64,000 bases of DNA, taken from Methylophaga nitratireducenticrescens (lineage in GTDB: Bacteria > Pseudomonadota > Gammaproteobacteria > Nitrosococcales > Methylophagaceae). The DNA is taken from assembly GCF_000260985.4 (NCBI RefSeq), contig NC_017857.3:930001-994000 (forward strand). The letters run 5' to 3'. Positions within the stretch are counted from its first letter, which is position 1; the number at the start of each line of letters is the position of its first letter. Both the position numbers and the translations under genes were made by a program. The notes below the pieces were generated by a model that ran no database searches, was not told the DNA's origin, and saw nothing but the letters and a program-made list of their open reading frames with translations. Shown here in pieces: positions 51,748 to 59,975 of the stretch.

Positions 51748-52281
51748 AGTAATAACAGACCCTAATAATGCTTGATGCCAAAGCTGTTGTTTGGTTTCGT
51801 AGTTCATAGCGGCATGTGCCGGACTGGTCGAGGGGAGCCTGAGGTATAACGGTGAAATCCCCGCAGCTTCCAGTTGTTTTGCCACATAGCGATTGAAGAC
51901 CTGTTCTGCTTTACCTCCGTTAAATAAGATCTGTTTTATCGATGGATAACTTTGCAGAAATGCGACAAAATCATTAGCAATCATCGACTCCGTTTCAATG
52001 TGCTGATCCAGACTTCCCGGCCGACGACAACTCTTCAATACATCCCACACAGCAATCTGATCCTGTTTTAATAACTCACAGCGTTGCGAATAGTCTAACT
52101 TCTCCGAATAACCATAAAACGACGTAATGATTGGCCAGAACGCATTGCGTGGATGGGCGTAATAACGCTGCTGTTTTAATGATTCCTTTCCTGGCATGGA
52201 GCCGAGAATAAGGATTTTCGGCGTTGTGCCAACAATCGGTGGAAAGCTGGTGGCAAGTTCTGGAATCTGTTTGTCTTCCAT
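51727..52281 (-). CDS. DNA-deoxyinosine glycosylase, UDG family 6
   Basis: A 184-residue member of the uracil-DNA glycosylase superfamily: ILILGSMPGKESLKQQRYYAHPRNAFWPII has the catalytic Asn and the GSxPG loop, VWDVLKSCRRPGSLD a binding loop, and LRLPSTSPAHA the C-terminal motif (like the SPSP/HPSP loop). These DNA-deoxyinosine glycosylases remove deaminated bases such as hypoxanthine. The 3' end overlaps the EAL gene by 21 bases in convergent orientation. Confidence 0.88.
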   Translation of the reverse strand: MEDKQIPELATSFPPIVGTTPKILILGSMPGKESLKQQRYYAHPRNAFWPIITSFYGYSEKLDYSQRCELLKQDQIAVWDVLKSCRRPGSLDQHIETESMIANDFVAFLQSYPSIKQILFNGGKAEQVFNRYVAKQLEAAGISPLYLRLPSTSPAHAAMNYETKQQLWHQALLGSVITSAPPIG

Positions 52282-52285
52282 AGTC

Positions 52286-52729
52286 TTACTGATAGAGCCT
52301 ATCCTGATGTCTTATCCAGCCATGTGGATGACGGTTGGCTGGATCATGATGTGTCCAGTGAATTAAGCCGCCTTTATCGTTCCAGATATATTCACCGTAA
52401 ACACGGACTTGGTCACCTTCTCTGATATCGTCAATTCTTGGTGCCAAATCGATATTGTGAACAATTAACAGAGTTTGTCCGCTGGCTAACTCGATAATAA
52501 AACGTTGATGTCGGCTACCTTCGTTGTCGTCGGATAACAACCGGGAGACTGTGCCGGACACCTCAATTTGAACATCACTCTGACGCTGTTCAATTAGCTG
52601 GCCAATACCACCCGTCGGTGCGGGAGAATTATTCTGTGGTGCGGGCTCATAAAAACTGCCCATAAAGATCAGAATGGCAAAGCCAAATATGATCCACACT
52701 CGTTGTTGCATACGCTTTGGTTTAGACAT
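52286..52729 (-). CDS. DUF3465-family protein with N-terminal helix
   Basis: About 147 residues from an ATG preceded by GGAG. It has one N-terminal hydrophobic helix (VWIIFGFAILIFMGSFY) and a DUF3465 domain, recognised by FIIELASGQTLLIVHNIDLAPRI, VRVYGEYIWNDKGGLIHWTHHDP and RHPHGWI. These domains have an OB-like look, but their function is unknown. It is four bases upstream of the DNA glycosylase, so the two are co-transcribed. A TTG start at 52756 would only add nine residues. Confidence 0.8.
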   Translation of the reverse strand: MSKPKRMQQRVWIIFGFAILIFMGSFYEPAPQNNSPAPTGGIGQLIEQRQSDVQIEVSGTVSRLLSDDNEGSRHQRFIIELASGQTLLIVHNIDLAPRIDDIREGDQVRVYGEYIWNDKGGLIHWTHHDPANRHPHGWIRHQDRLYQ

Positions 52730-52879
52730 TATCGATTTGCTCCGCCAATAGCTCAATCCAATGGTTTTCTGGCTGCTATTAAGAGGTACGGGTGCAGCTG
52801 ACAGCCAATATTCACCGTAACAATTTTATCTGGTTGCAACAGCGAATAACTGCCTGCCGACCCGCAACATAATATTGCG

Positions 52880-53268
52880 CATTACTTACAACTGTCGTTG
52901 TGTAGCCAACTTATTGCAGAATATTTTCCACCACTTCGGATACTGTTGACCATTCTGCAGGCAAAAGGGACAGATAAAGACTTTATTGATACCGTCGCCA
53001 ACGTTGTGTTCTGCAGAACTACATAATCTAACCTTTGCCATGAATGATTTTGCAGCCAGTACATAAACACGGACGCTGCCAGTTAATGGCCTGATGAAGC
53101 CGGATACCCAGTCACAATGTTGCCGTCCAACGTGGTATTTTCGCTAAAATACGGCGGATAAAATGGCAGACGTTGATTATACTCTGCCAGCAACTCCTGC
53201 AAATCACTTTGTTTCGCACCTGTAAAAGCCGTAACGACCAACTCAGTAGGCTGAATACCCTGATGCTC
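52880..53268 (-). pseudogene. Decayed zinc-binding-type gene remnants
   Basis: On the minus strand a frame starting near 53,268 reads GIQPTELVVTAFTGAKQSDL...YNQRLPFYPPYFSEN...GYPASSGH and then stops (about 53,090). It continues in other frames as NWQRPCLCTGCKIIHGKG and VFICPFCLQNGQQYPKWW. The Cys pairs suggest a small zinc-ribbon protein. Several frameshifts and stops show it is decayed. No family could be named. The interval from 52,760 to 53,473 has no other gene. Confidence 0.4.
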
Positions 53269-53416
53269 TTATAGTGACAACGTTTGTTCAGGTTGTGCCT
53301 GGTATGGAATTAACCCAGCAGCAGGAACGCACCGAAGCGACTCATTCCGGCTCGACGCAGGGAGGAGCACCGAAGGGACCCCCGACTTTAGAAGGGGAAG
53401 GATGTCAAAATTTCCT

Positions 53417-53440
53417 GTTATAAGTCGTCATCGTTATAAT
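53417..53440 (+). promoter_or_regulatory. Promoter-like repeats before the sulfite reductase
   Basis: GTTATAA occurs at 53417-53423 and 53433-53439, 16 bases apart, and TATAAT at 53435-53440 is a consensus -10. The -35 region (about 53412-53417) is poor, so an activator such as the CysB-type protein may be required. It lies 34 bases upstream of the start codon. Confidence 0.45.
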
Positions 53441-53473
53441 GTGTGATCCATTAAAGCCGTTTAGAGACCACAA

Positions 53474-55132
53474 ATGTATCAATACGATGAGTATGATCAA
53501 ACGATGATAGATCAGCGCGTAGCACAATTTCGTGATCAGACCCGTCGTTTTCTTGCCGGTGAACTGACAGAAGAACAGTTTCGCCCGCTACGATTGATGA
53601 ATGGTCTATACATTCAGCTTCATGCACCAATGTTACGGGTCGCTATTCCTTATGGCATGATGTCATCCCGCCAGGTTCGTAAAATTGCAGAAGTTGCACG
53701 TCGCTATGACAAGGGCTTTGTGCATTTCACGACACGGCAGAATTTTCAAATGAACTGGCCTAAATTAGAAGCGGTGCCCGAGATTCTGGCAGAACTGGCC
53801 AGTGTACAAATACATTCTATTCAAAGTAGCGGTAACTGCATTCGTAACACTACGTCGGATCAACTCGCTGGCATTAATGCCAATGAAATTGAAGATCCAC
53901 GTCCATGGGCTGAAATTATTCGTCAATGGTCAACATTTCATCCAGAATTTGCTTATTTACCACGCAAATTTAAAATTGCCGTGGTGGGTTCGAAAGAAGA
54001 TCGCGCGGCAACTAAATTGCATGATATTGGTTTACATCTGGTCAAAAATCACGAAGATGAAGTCGGTTTTGAAGTGCTGGTGGGGGGCGGTTTAGGACGC
54101 ACCCCGGTTATTGGTGAACAGATTAGACCCTTTTTGAAAAAACAGGATTTGTTGTCTTACCTTGAAGCTATTTTGCGCGTCTACAATCGATTGGGTCGCC
54201 GAGATAACAAGTTTAAAGCACGCATTAAAATCACTGTTCGAGAACACGGTATTAATCATATTCGTGAACTGGTGGAGGCTGAATGGGTACATATTCGCGA
54301 ACAGTTAAAGCTGGATACAAAAGAAATTGAACGGGTAAAGCAGTATTTCACCAAACCGGCTTATGAAATGGACACGGCGGATTCTGATAGCCATTATGCT
54401 GATTTACTAGCACAAGACAAAGAATTTGCCCTTTGGGTCAAACAAAATACTGTGGATCATAAAATCCCTGGCTATCGTGCAGCCTATGTTTCATTGAAAA
54501 AACCTGGCCAGGCTCCAGGCGATATCACTTCCGAACAACTGGAAGTAGTTGCTGATCTCGCCGATGAATTCAGTTTTGGTGAAGTGCGTTCCACCCATAC
54601 GCAGAATCTTATTTTCACTGATGTAAAACAAGCCGATCTGTACGCACTATGGCTACGTCTTAACTCAGAAAACCTGGCCACACCGAATATCAATACCCTG
54701 ACAGATATTATCTGCTGTCCAGGCTTGGATTATTGTGGTTTGGCCAATGCGACTTCAATTCCATTATCTAAAGGTATTGCGCAGCGTTTTGATGATCTCG
54801 ACTATCTTTATGACCTGGGTGATATCAAAATCAAATTCTCTGGTTGCATGAATGGCTGTGCTCATCAAAGTGTGGGACATATCGGTATTCTGGGGGTCGA
54901 TAAAAAAGGTGAGGAGTGGTATCAGTTTACGTTGGGCGGCAGTTCAGAAGCTGATGCATCACTTGGTGAGCGTCTGGGGCGAGCGATTCCGAAAAATGAA
55001 GTTGTTGATACCGTTGCACATTTATTGGATGCTTATATCGATCTGCGACATGATGATGAAAGCTTTCTCATGACGGTACGCCGTGTTGGCGTAGATCCCT
55101 TCAAGGAGCGTGTTTATGCAGAAAATCATTAA
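53474..55132 (+). CDS. Nitrite/sulfite reductase, siroheme [4Fe-4S] hemoprotein
   Basis: A 552-residue protein with two duplicated ferredoxin-like half domains. Siroheme and Fe-S ligands are in IICCPGLDYCGLAN and FSGCMNGCAHQ. The substrate-loop Arg/Lys residues are in FVHFTTRQNFQMNWP and SSGNCIRNTT. Both NirA-type sulfite reductases and CysI have this layout. Sitting in a sulfate-assimilation region next to DUF934, it most likely reduces sulfite to sulfide. The electron donor is not encoded nearby. The start is ATG at 53474. Confidence 0.9.
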   Translation: MYQYDEYDQTMIDQRVAQFRDQTRRFLAGELTEEQFRPLRLMNGLYIQLHAPMLRVAIPYGMMSSRQVRKIAEVARRYDKGFVHFTTRQNFQMNWPKLEAVPEILAELASVQIHSIQSSGNCIRNTTSDQLAGINANEIEDPRPWAEIIRQWSTFHPEFAYLPRKFKIAVVGSKEDRAATKLHDIGLHLVKNHEDEVGFEVLVGGGLGRTPVIGEQIRPFLKKQDLLSYLEAILRVYNRLGRRDNKFKARIKITVREHGINHIRELVEAEWVHIREQLKLDTKEIERVKQYFTKPAYEMDTADSDSHYADLLAQDKEFALWVKQNTVDHKIPGYRAAYVSLKKPGQAPGDITSEQLEVVADLADEFSFGEVRSTHTQNLIFTDVKQADLYALWLRLNSENLATPNINTLTDIICCPGLDYCGLANATSIPLSKGIAQRFDDLDYLYDLGDIKIKFSGCMNGCAHQSVGHIGILGVDKKGEEWYQFTLGGSSEADASLGERLGRAIPKNEVVDTVAHLLDAYIDLRHDDESFLMTVRRVGVDPFKERVYAENH

Positions 55133-55598
55133 AGATCGTGAATTAGTTGATGATCACTGGCAGCATCTTGACGACGAGGCCGAATTGGTTGTCGGTAATA
55201 TCACGGTTTCAATAAACCGCTGGCAGGAACAGCAAGAAACGTTGAGCCATCATGAAGATGGACTGGGCATCCGGCTTTCCGGAAATGATCCGCTTGAAGA
55301 AATCGTGCCGGATTTAGGCCGATTTCAACTGGTGGTATTGTTATTCCCCGTGTTTACAGATGGTCGGTGTTACTCTTATGCACGGTTATTGCGAGATCGC
55401 TACCAGTTTAAAGGTGAAATTCGTGCCCAGGGTGATGTGCTATACGACCAGCTGTTTTATATGTCGCAGTGTGGTATCAACAGTTTTGAACTGGCCAATC
55501 CTAATCATCTGGCGCAGGCATTGGCAGCATTCGATGACTTTAGCGAAAGTTATCAGGCAACGGCGCTAAGACCTGTTCCTTTATATCGCCGTCGCTAA
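55116..55598 (+). CDS. DUF934-family partner of sulfite reductase
   Basis: A 160-residue protein: DDEAELVVGNITVSINRW, LGIRLSGNDPLEEIVPDL, VLLFPVFTDGRCYSYARLLRDRYQFKGEIRAQGDVLYDQLFYMSQCGINSFEL is DUF934. It is nearly always encoded just after NirA/CysI-type sulfite reductases. Its precise role (redox partner or assembly factor) is not established. The start overlaps the reductase stop by 17 bases, so they are translationally coupled. Confidence 0.9.
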   Translation: MQKIIKDRELVDDHWQHLDDEAELVVGNITVSINRWQEQQETLSHHEDGLGIRLSGNDPLEEIVPDLGRFQLVVLLFPVFTDGRCYSYARLLRDRYQFKGEIRAQGDVLYDQLFYMSQCGINSFELANPNHLAQALAAFDDFSESYQATALRPVPLYRRR

Positions 55599-55610
55599 TT
55601 CGTCTATCCT

Positions 55611-56486
55611 ATGGCTGTTTATGCAATTGGTGATGTTCAGGGCTGTTTTGATGAGCTGATCAAATTACTTGAGCTCGTGAGATTTGATCCGCAACAGGAT
55701 CAAATATGGTTGGCTGGTGATCTGGTCAATCGTGGTCCAAAATCGTTAGATACGCTCAGGTTTGTGCGACAGTTGGGTGATCAATCAGCAAAAGTCGTAT
55801 TGGGCAATCATGATTTGCATATGCTGGCGCATGCGGCAGGGAATAATGAATTCAATCATCGATTAGATACCATTGAACCGGTTTTAACCGCTGAAGACAG
55901 TGATGAATTGATTGACTGGTTACGCCGTCAACCGTTGTTTTATCACGATAGAGAATTACAGTTTTCAATGGTACATGCTGGCTTACCTCCGGAATGGAAC
56001 ATTGATGAAGCATTAGAGAGAGCCGCTGAAGTTGAGTTAGTGCTTCAATCAGACGACTGGCGTGAATTCTTTAAACATATGTATGGCAATAAACCCAAGC
56101 GCTGGTCTGATGAGTTAACCGGCTGGGATAGATTACGCTTCATCACCAATTGTTTTACCCGACTGCGATATTGCCATGAAGACGGCAGCCTGGCGCTGAA
56201 ATTCAAAGGTGCACCTAAGGATAAACCGGTGGATCAAAAACCCTGGTTTATGATGCCCAATCGCGCCAGCGTCAATGACAAAATAGTCTTTGGCCATTGG
56301 TCACAACTGGGCACCGGTCAGTATGACAATGTATTTTCATTGGATAGTGGCGCGGTCTGGGGCGAGCAATTAACGGCTGTGCGAATTGATCAAACGCCTT
56401 ATCAGTGGACGGTTGTTGAAGCTGATACCGATGAATTACCGCATACTGACAATAAAACGGCTGCTGAAAAACAACGCTGGCTGTAA
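55611..56486 (+). CDS. apaH: Symmetrical bis(5'-nucleosyl)-tetraphosphatase
   Basis: A 291-residue PPP-family phosphoesterase: VYAIGDVQGCFDELIKLL, IWLAGDLVNRGPKSLDTLRFV, VLGNHDLHMLAHAAG and FSMVHAGLPPEW carry the GDxxG, GDxVxRG, GNHD metal-binding residues. ApaH hydrolyses Ap4A to ADP and removes such caps from RNA. It follows DUF934 by 12 bases. Confidence 0.95.
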   Translation: MAVYAIGDVQGCFDELIKLLELVRFDPQQDQIWLAGDLVNRGPKSLDTLRFVRQLGDQSAKVVLGNHDLHMLAHAAGNNEFNHRLDTIEPVLTAEDSDELIDWLRRQPLFYHDRELQFSMVHAGLPPEWNIDEALERAAEVELVLQSDDWREFFKHMYGNKPKRWSDELTGWDRLRFITNCFTRLRYCHEDGSLALKFKGAPKDKPVDQKPWFMMPNRASVNDKIVFGHWSQLGTGQYDNVFSLDSGAVWGEQLTAVRIDQTPYQWTVVEADTDELPHTDNKTAAEKQRWL

Positions 56487-56555
56487 CTGACTGTTAGGCA
56501 TTCATTTTTAAACACAGTACAATATCTTTTTTTCTCTTTTGGACATTTCTGAAAT

Positions 56556-57038
56556 ATGAGCAATATCAAAACCTTTTCAGGTGACTTTTCCGCAAAAGGC
56601 ATACGAGTAGGTATCGTGGCAGGCCGTTTCAATGATTTTATTGTTGATAATCTGATTGCCGGTGCAGTAGATACATTATTACGTCATGGTGCTGCGGAAA
56701 AAGATATTGAAATTGCCCGCGTTCCCGGAGCAGTTGAAATCCCGCTGGCTGTGCAACGTATGGGTAAAACCGGTAAATATGATGCCATCATCGCATTAGG
56801 TGCGGTGATTCGTGGCGGCACTCCGCATTTTGAATATGTCGCCGGTGAATGCTCAAAAGGTCTGGGCCAACTGACATTGCAACTGGATCTTCCTATTGCT
56901 TTTGGTGTGTTGACCGTTGATACCATCGAACAGGCAATTGAACGTGCTGGCACGAAAGCCGGTAATAAAGGTGCTGAAGCAGCGATGGGCATGATTGAAA
57001 TGGTGAACGTGTTGCGCCAAATCGGAGCTGCCAAGTAA
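56556..57038 (+). CDS. ribH: 6,7-dimethyl-8-ribityllumazine synthase
   Basis: A 160-residue lumazine synthase: [65 protein letters not shown] (catalytic His) and [17 protein letters not shown]. The 60-mer icosahedral assembly is typical. It joins butanone phosphate to the pyrimidine intermediate in riboflavin synthesis. nusB begins directly after its stop, the usual ribH-nusB pairing. An FMN riboswitch is not visible here. Confidence 0.96.
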   Translation: MSNIKTFSGDFSAKGIRVGIVAGRFNDFIVDNLIAGAVDTLLRHGAAEKDIEIARVPGAVEIPLAVQRMGKTGKYDAIIALGAVIRGGTPHFEYVAGECSKGLGQLTLQLDLPIAFGVLTVDTIEQAIERAGTKAGNKGAEAAMGMIEMVNVLRQIGAAK

Positions 57039-57500
57039 ATGGCTGGTGGACTGCCCCGGACTCAGGCTCGACGTGCTGCCGTGCAAGCGCTTTATCAATC
57101 TTTGGTCAATAATCAGGCTCCTGAAAAAGACACAATGGATTTTGTCATGGCGGAATACGCTAATAAAATCGACAAAAACTATTTTCAACTTCTGGTGGAA
57201 GGTGTTACCAAAGAAATCGATACCATTGATGCCGAACTGACCCATGCGGTAGACAGAAGTTTAGCCACTGTCGACCCTGTTGAGATTTCTGTATTACGTC
57301 TGGCCGTTTTTGAATATATGCACCGTCCGGATATCCCGTATCGCGTGGTCTTGAATGAAGCTGTTGAACTGGCCAAATCATTTGGCGGGGAACAAGGCCA
57401 TAAATATGTTAACGGGGTTCTCGATAAAATTGGCTCACGTTTACGCCAGGCAGAATATCAGGCTGCCAAAGCTGCTCGTGCTCAGAAAAAAGCGAATTGA
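57039..57500 (+). CDS. nusB: Transcription antitermination factor NusB
   Basis: A 153-residue all-helical protein: RTQARRAAVQALYQSLVNNQ (Arg-rich RNA-binding helix), DKNYFQLLVEGVTKEIDTIDAEL, LATVDPVEISVLRLAVFEYMHRPDIPYRVVLNEAVELAKSFGGEQGHKYVNGVLDKI. The C-terminal ~20 residues are basic and Ala-rich. NusB with NusE binds boxA of rRNA leader transcripts. Confidence 0.96.
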   Translation: MAGGLPRTQARRAAVQALYQSLVNNQAPEKDTMDFVMAEYANKIDKNYFQLLVEGVTKEIDTIDAELTHAVDRSLATVDPVEISVLRLAVFEYMHRPDIPYRVVLNEAVELAKSFGGEQGHKYVNGVLDKIGSRLRQAEYQAAKAARAQKKAN

Positions 57501-57505
57501 TTAAC

Positions 57506-57545
57506 TGCCCCGAAAAGATAAAACCATCCAGACGGGGCTTTTTTT
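57506..57545 (+). terminator. Terminator-like hairpin between nusB and thiL
   Basis: TGCCCCG and CGGGGC can pair across a 22-base loop, followed by TTTTTTT. It ends two bases before the thiL start codon, so it would also occupy the thiL ribosome-binding region. The stem is short and the loop long, so efficiency is uncertain; it may attenuate rather than end transcription. Confidence 0.5.
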
Positions 57546-57547
57546 GA

Positions 57548-58522
57548 ATGAAACCTTCTCCCGAATTTTCACTGATTCAGCAGTATTTTCACGCGTTAAC
57601 GACGCGTCGTGAAGATGTGATTGTGGGAATCGGTGATGATTGTGCCGTTTTAAACAATCCGCAGGATACCTATACGGCTGTCTCAATTGATACATTGGTA
57701 CAAGACATACATTTTTTTGCCGATGTTGATCCCTATCGTTTGGGCATCAAAGCTCTGGCCGTCAACCTCAGTGATCTGGCCGCAATGGGGGCTCAACCTG
57801 CCTGGTTCACTCTGGCCTTAACCTTGCCTGAAATCAATGATGACTGGCTAAAACAGTTTTCAGCTGGCTTGGCATATATCGCCAAAAATCACCAAATTCA
57901 GCTGGTGGGCGGGGATACTACCCGTGGTCCCTTAACCATTACCATTCAGGTTCATGGGCATGTAGCCAAGCACAATATATTGCAGCGTAATGCTGCAGAG
58001 TCAGCTGACTTGATTTGTGTGACCGGATGCCTGGGAGATGCCGCCGCAGGGCTTCAATTTAGATTGGGGCAACTTGAAACAGGATTGTTAACCGATACAG
58101 ATATTGAATATCTGTTACAACGGTTGGAAATGCCCACACCGCGTAATCAAATAGGTCAGCAACTGATAGGCAAAGCACATGCGGCAATTGATGTTTCAGA
58201 TGGCTTACTGGCGGATTTAAATCATATACTCAATGCGAGTGACAAAGGGGCAAAGCTGGATGTATCCGCTTTACCATTCTCTGCGGCGTTGAAAAAATTG
58301 CCCACAGAAATGGCGACGCAACTGGCATTAACGGGCGGTGATGATTACGAATTATGTTTTACCGCGACTGTGGACAATGTGGCGAGACTCAAACATCAGT
58401 TTTCTGACATGATTCATGTGATTGGTGAAATCACTGAAGACGAAGGTATGTATTATCAGAATGCCCATGGTGAATGGCAGGCATTCTCAGCAATAAAGGC
58501 AGGCTATGACCACTTCGCATAA
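57548..58522 (+). CDS. thiL: Thiamine-monophosphate kinase
   Basis: A 324-residue PurM/ThiL-fold enzyme: EDVIVGIGDDCAVLN and AVSIDTLVQDIHF are the ThiL N-terminal metal and ATP motifs, then VNLSDLAAMGAQPAWFTLALTLP, QLVGGDTTRGPLTIT and AAIDVSDGLLADLNHI. It phosphorylates TMP to the active cofactor TPP. This completes the thiamine uptake genes at 41,201-44,169 with a phosphorylation step, but they are not linked. The start lacks a clear ribosome site. Confidence 0.95.
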   Translation: MKPSPEFSLIQQYFHALTTRREDVIVGIGDDCAVLNNPQDTYTAVSIDTLVQDIHFFADVDPYRLGIKALAVNLSDLAAMGAQPAWFTLALTLPEINDDWLKQFSAGLAYIAKNHQIQLVGGDTTRGPLTITIQVHGHVAKHNILQRNAAESADLICVTGCLGDAAAGLQFRLGQLETGLLTDTDIEYLLQRLEMPTPRNQIGQQLIGKAHAAIDVSDGLLADLNHILNASDKGAKLDVSALPFSAALKKLPTEMATQLALTGGDDYELCFTATVDNVARLKHQFSDMIHVIGEITEDEGMYYQNAHGEWQAFSAIKAGYDHFA

Positions 58523-58994
58523 TAAGGTCACTTTTCAACAATTGCTCAAAAGACCGGCCTGTTTGCTGGCCTACGGCTTTGGTTCGGGATTATCCTCCAA
58601 AGCGCCGGGCACCATGGGTACATTAGTCGCTTTACCCATCTACTGGTTGATACAAGATGTCGGGCTGTTTAGTTATTTACTCATCACTGTAGTTGCTTTT
58701 ATCGCTGGGATTTGGATTTGTCAGCAAGCCGTCAATTGGCTTGAAAAGGACGATCCTTCTGCTGTGGTATGGGATGAAATTGTTGGTTATCTGGTGACGA
58801 TGATTGCCGCTCCCGCAGGTTGGCAGTGGATGCTTTTGGGCTTTGTATTGTTCAGATTGTTTGATATCTGGAAGCCATGGCCCATCTCATGGGCTGACCG
58901 TAAGTTACATGGTGGTATGGGTATAATGTTCGATGATGTGATAGCGGGAGTCTTTGCCGCCGTGATATTGCAGCTTTGTCATTATTTGCTCTGA
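58506..58994 (+). CDS. pgpA: Phosphatidylglycerophosphatase A
   Basis: A 162-residue membrane protein: GFGSGLSSKAPGTMGTLVALPIYW, VVWDEIVGYLVTM, LGFVLFRLFDIWKPWPISWADR and MFDDVIAGVFAAVIL carry the PgpA motifs. It converts phosphatidylglycerol-phosphate to phosphatidylglycerol in the inner membrane. It overlaps thiL by 17 bases; thiL-pgpA pairing is common in Gammaproteobacteria. Confidence 0.95.
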   Translation: MTTSHNKVTFQQLLKRPACLLAYGFGSGLSSKAPGTMGTLVALPIYWLIQDVGLFSYLLITVVAFIAGIWICQQAVNWLEKDDPSAVVWDEIVGYLVTMIAAPAGWQWMLLGFVLFRLFDIWKPWPISWADRKLHGGMGIMFDDVIAGVFAAVILQLCHYLL

Positions 58995-59035
58995 AACTGC
59001 CCGTAAAGCGACAGCCTCAGAGCTTTTAATCAAAC

Positions 59036-59971
59036 CTAGCTTAACTGCATACCAAAGCTTTTTTCAAAGCGTGTTGCAAAGCTTTCAATAGTAAATTGAT
59101 GATTCTGCGTGCCATGTTGTTCAATTTTAATGGCACCTAACAGCGATGCGATACGACCAGTCATTTCCCAATCTTTACCATGCAAAATACCATGAAGTAA
59201 TCCTGCACGATAGGCATCTCCACAACCGGTAGGGTCCACAACTTTTTCAGCTTTAGCACATGGGATATCTATGCGTTTACCTTCAGTGTAGATGTGTGAG
59301 CCCTGAGCACCACGGGTAATGATTAACGCTTCAACAAGTTTGGCTATTTCTCCGGGTGGCAGACCCGTTCTGTCTTCAAATAACTGTGCTTCATAATCAT
59401 TCAATGCAATATAAGTAGCCTGTCTGGCAAATTGCAGCAGATCTTCACCATCAAACATCGGTAACCCCTGACCCGGATCAAAAATAAACGGAATGCCGGC
59501 ATCCGCAAATTGCTGAGCATGTTGAATCATGCCATCACGACCATCCGGAGCAATAATGCCCAGCGTGATATTTTGCGCTTCGCTGATTTTGGTTTCATGA
59601 GCCAGGTTCATTGCCCCTGGATGAAAAGCAGTGATCTGGTTATCGTCAATATCGGTTGTGATATAAGCCTGAGCAGTGAAATGCTCGTCTTTGACATGTA
59701 CATGACGACGGATAATTGAATATTTATCCATCCAGGCGGCATAGGTAGCGAAGTCACTGCCCACAGTCCCCATCGGCACCGGCTCATCACCCAATAGTTT
59801 CATATTGAAAGCAATATTACCGGCACAACCCCCAAATTCACGGCGTAATTCAGGTACCAGAAACGCCACATTCAGCATATGCACTTTGTCAGGCAGAATG
59901 TGATTTTTAAATTGATCCGGAAACACCATAATATTGTCGTAGGCAAATGAGCCGCAGATAAGTACCGACAT
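59036..59971 (-). CDS. PfkB-family sugar/nucleoside kinase
   Basis: About 311 residues from an ATG with GAGG upstream; a longer frame would read into rnd. PfkB signatures: LICGSFAYDNIMVFPDQF, REFGGCAGNIAFNMKLLG and VVDPTGCGDAYRAGLLHG (catalytic D and anion hole). The family includes ribokinases, adenosine kinases and fructokinases. Gammaproteobacterial homologues are often called adenosine kinase, but the substrate is not determined by sequence here. It follows rnd by four bases and is co-transcribed. Confidence 0.88.
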   Translation of the reverse strand: MSVLICGSFAYDNIMVFPDQFKNHILPDKVHMLNVAFLVPELRREFGGCAGNIAFNMKLLGDEPVPMGTVGSDFATYAAWMDKYSIIRRHVHVKDEHFTAQAYITTDIDDNQITAFHPGAMNLAHETKISEAQNITLGIIAPDGRDGMIQHAQQFADAGIPFIFDPGQGLPMFDGEDLLQFARQATYIALNDYEAQLFEDRTGLPPGEIAKLVEALIITRGAQGSHIYTEGKRIDIPCAKAEKVVDPTGCGDAYRAGLLHGILHGKDWEMTGRIASLLGAIKIEQHGTQNHQFTIESFATRFEKSFGMQLS

Positions 59972-59975
59972 GTTG

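Noticed and set aside
53300-53400. GC-rich repeats with GCACCGAAG twice before the reductase, as a possible REP element
   Set aside because: Only two short imperfect units with no clear palindrome; not enough to call a repeat family.
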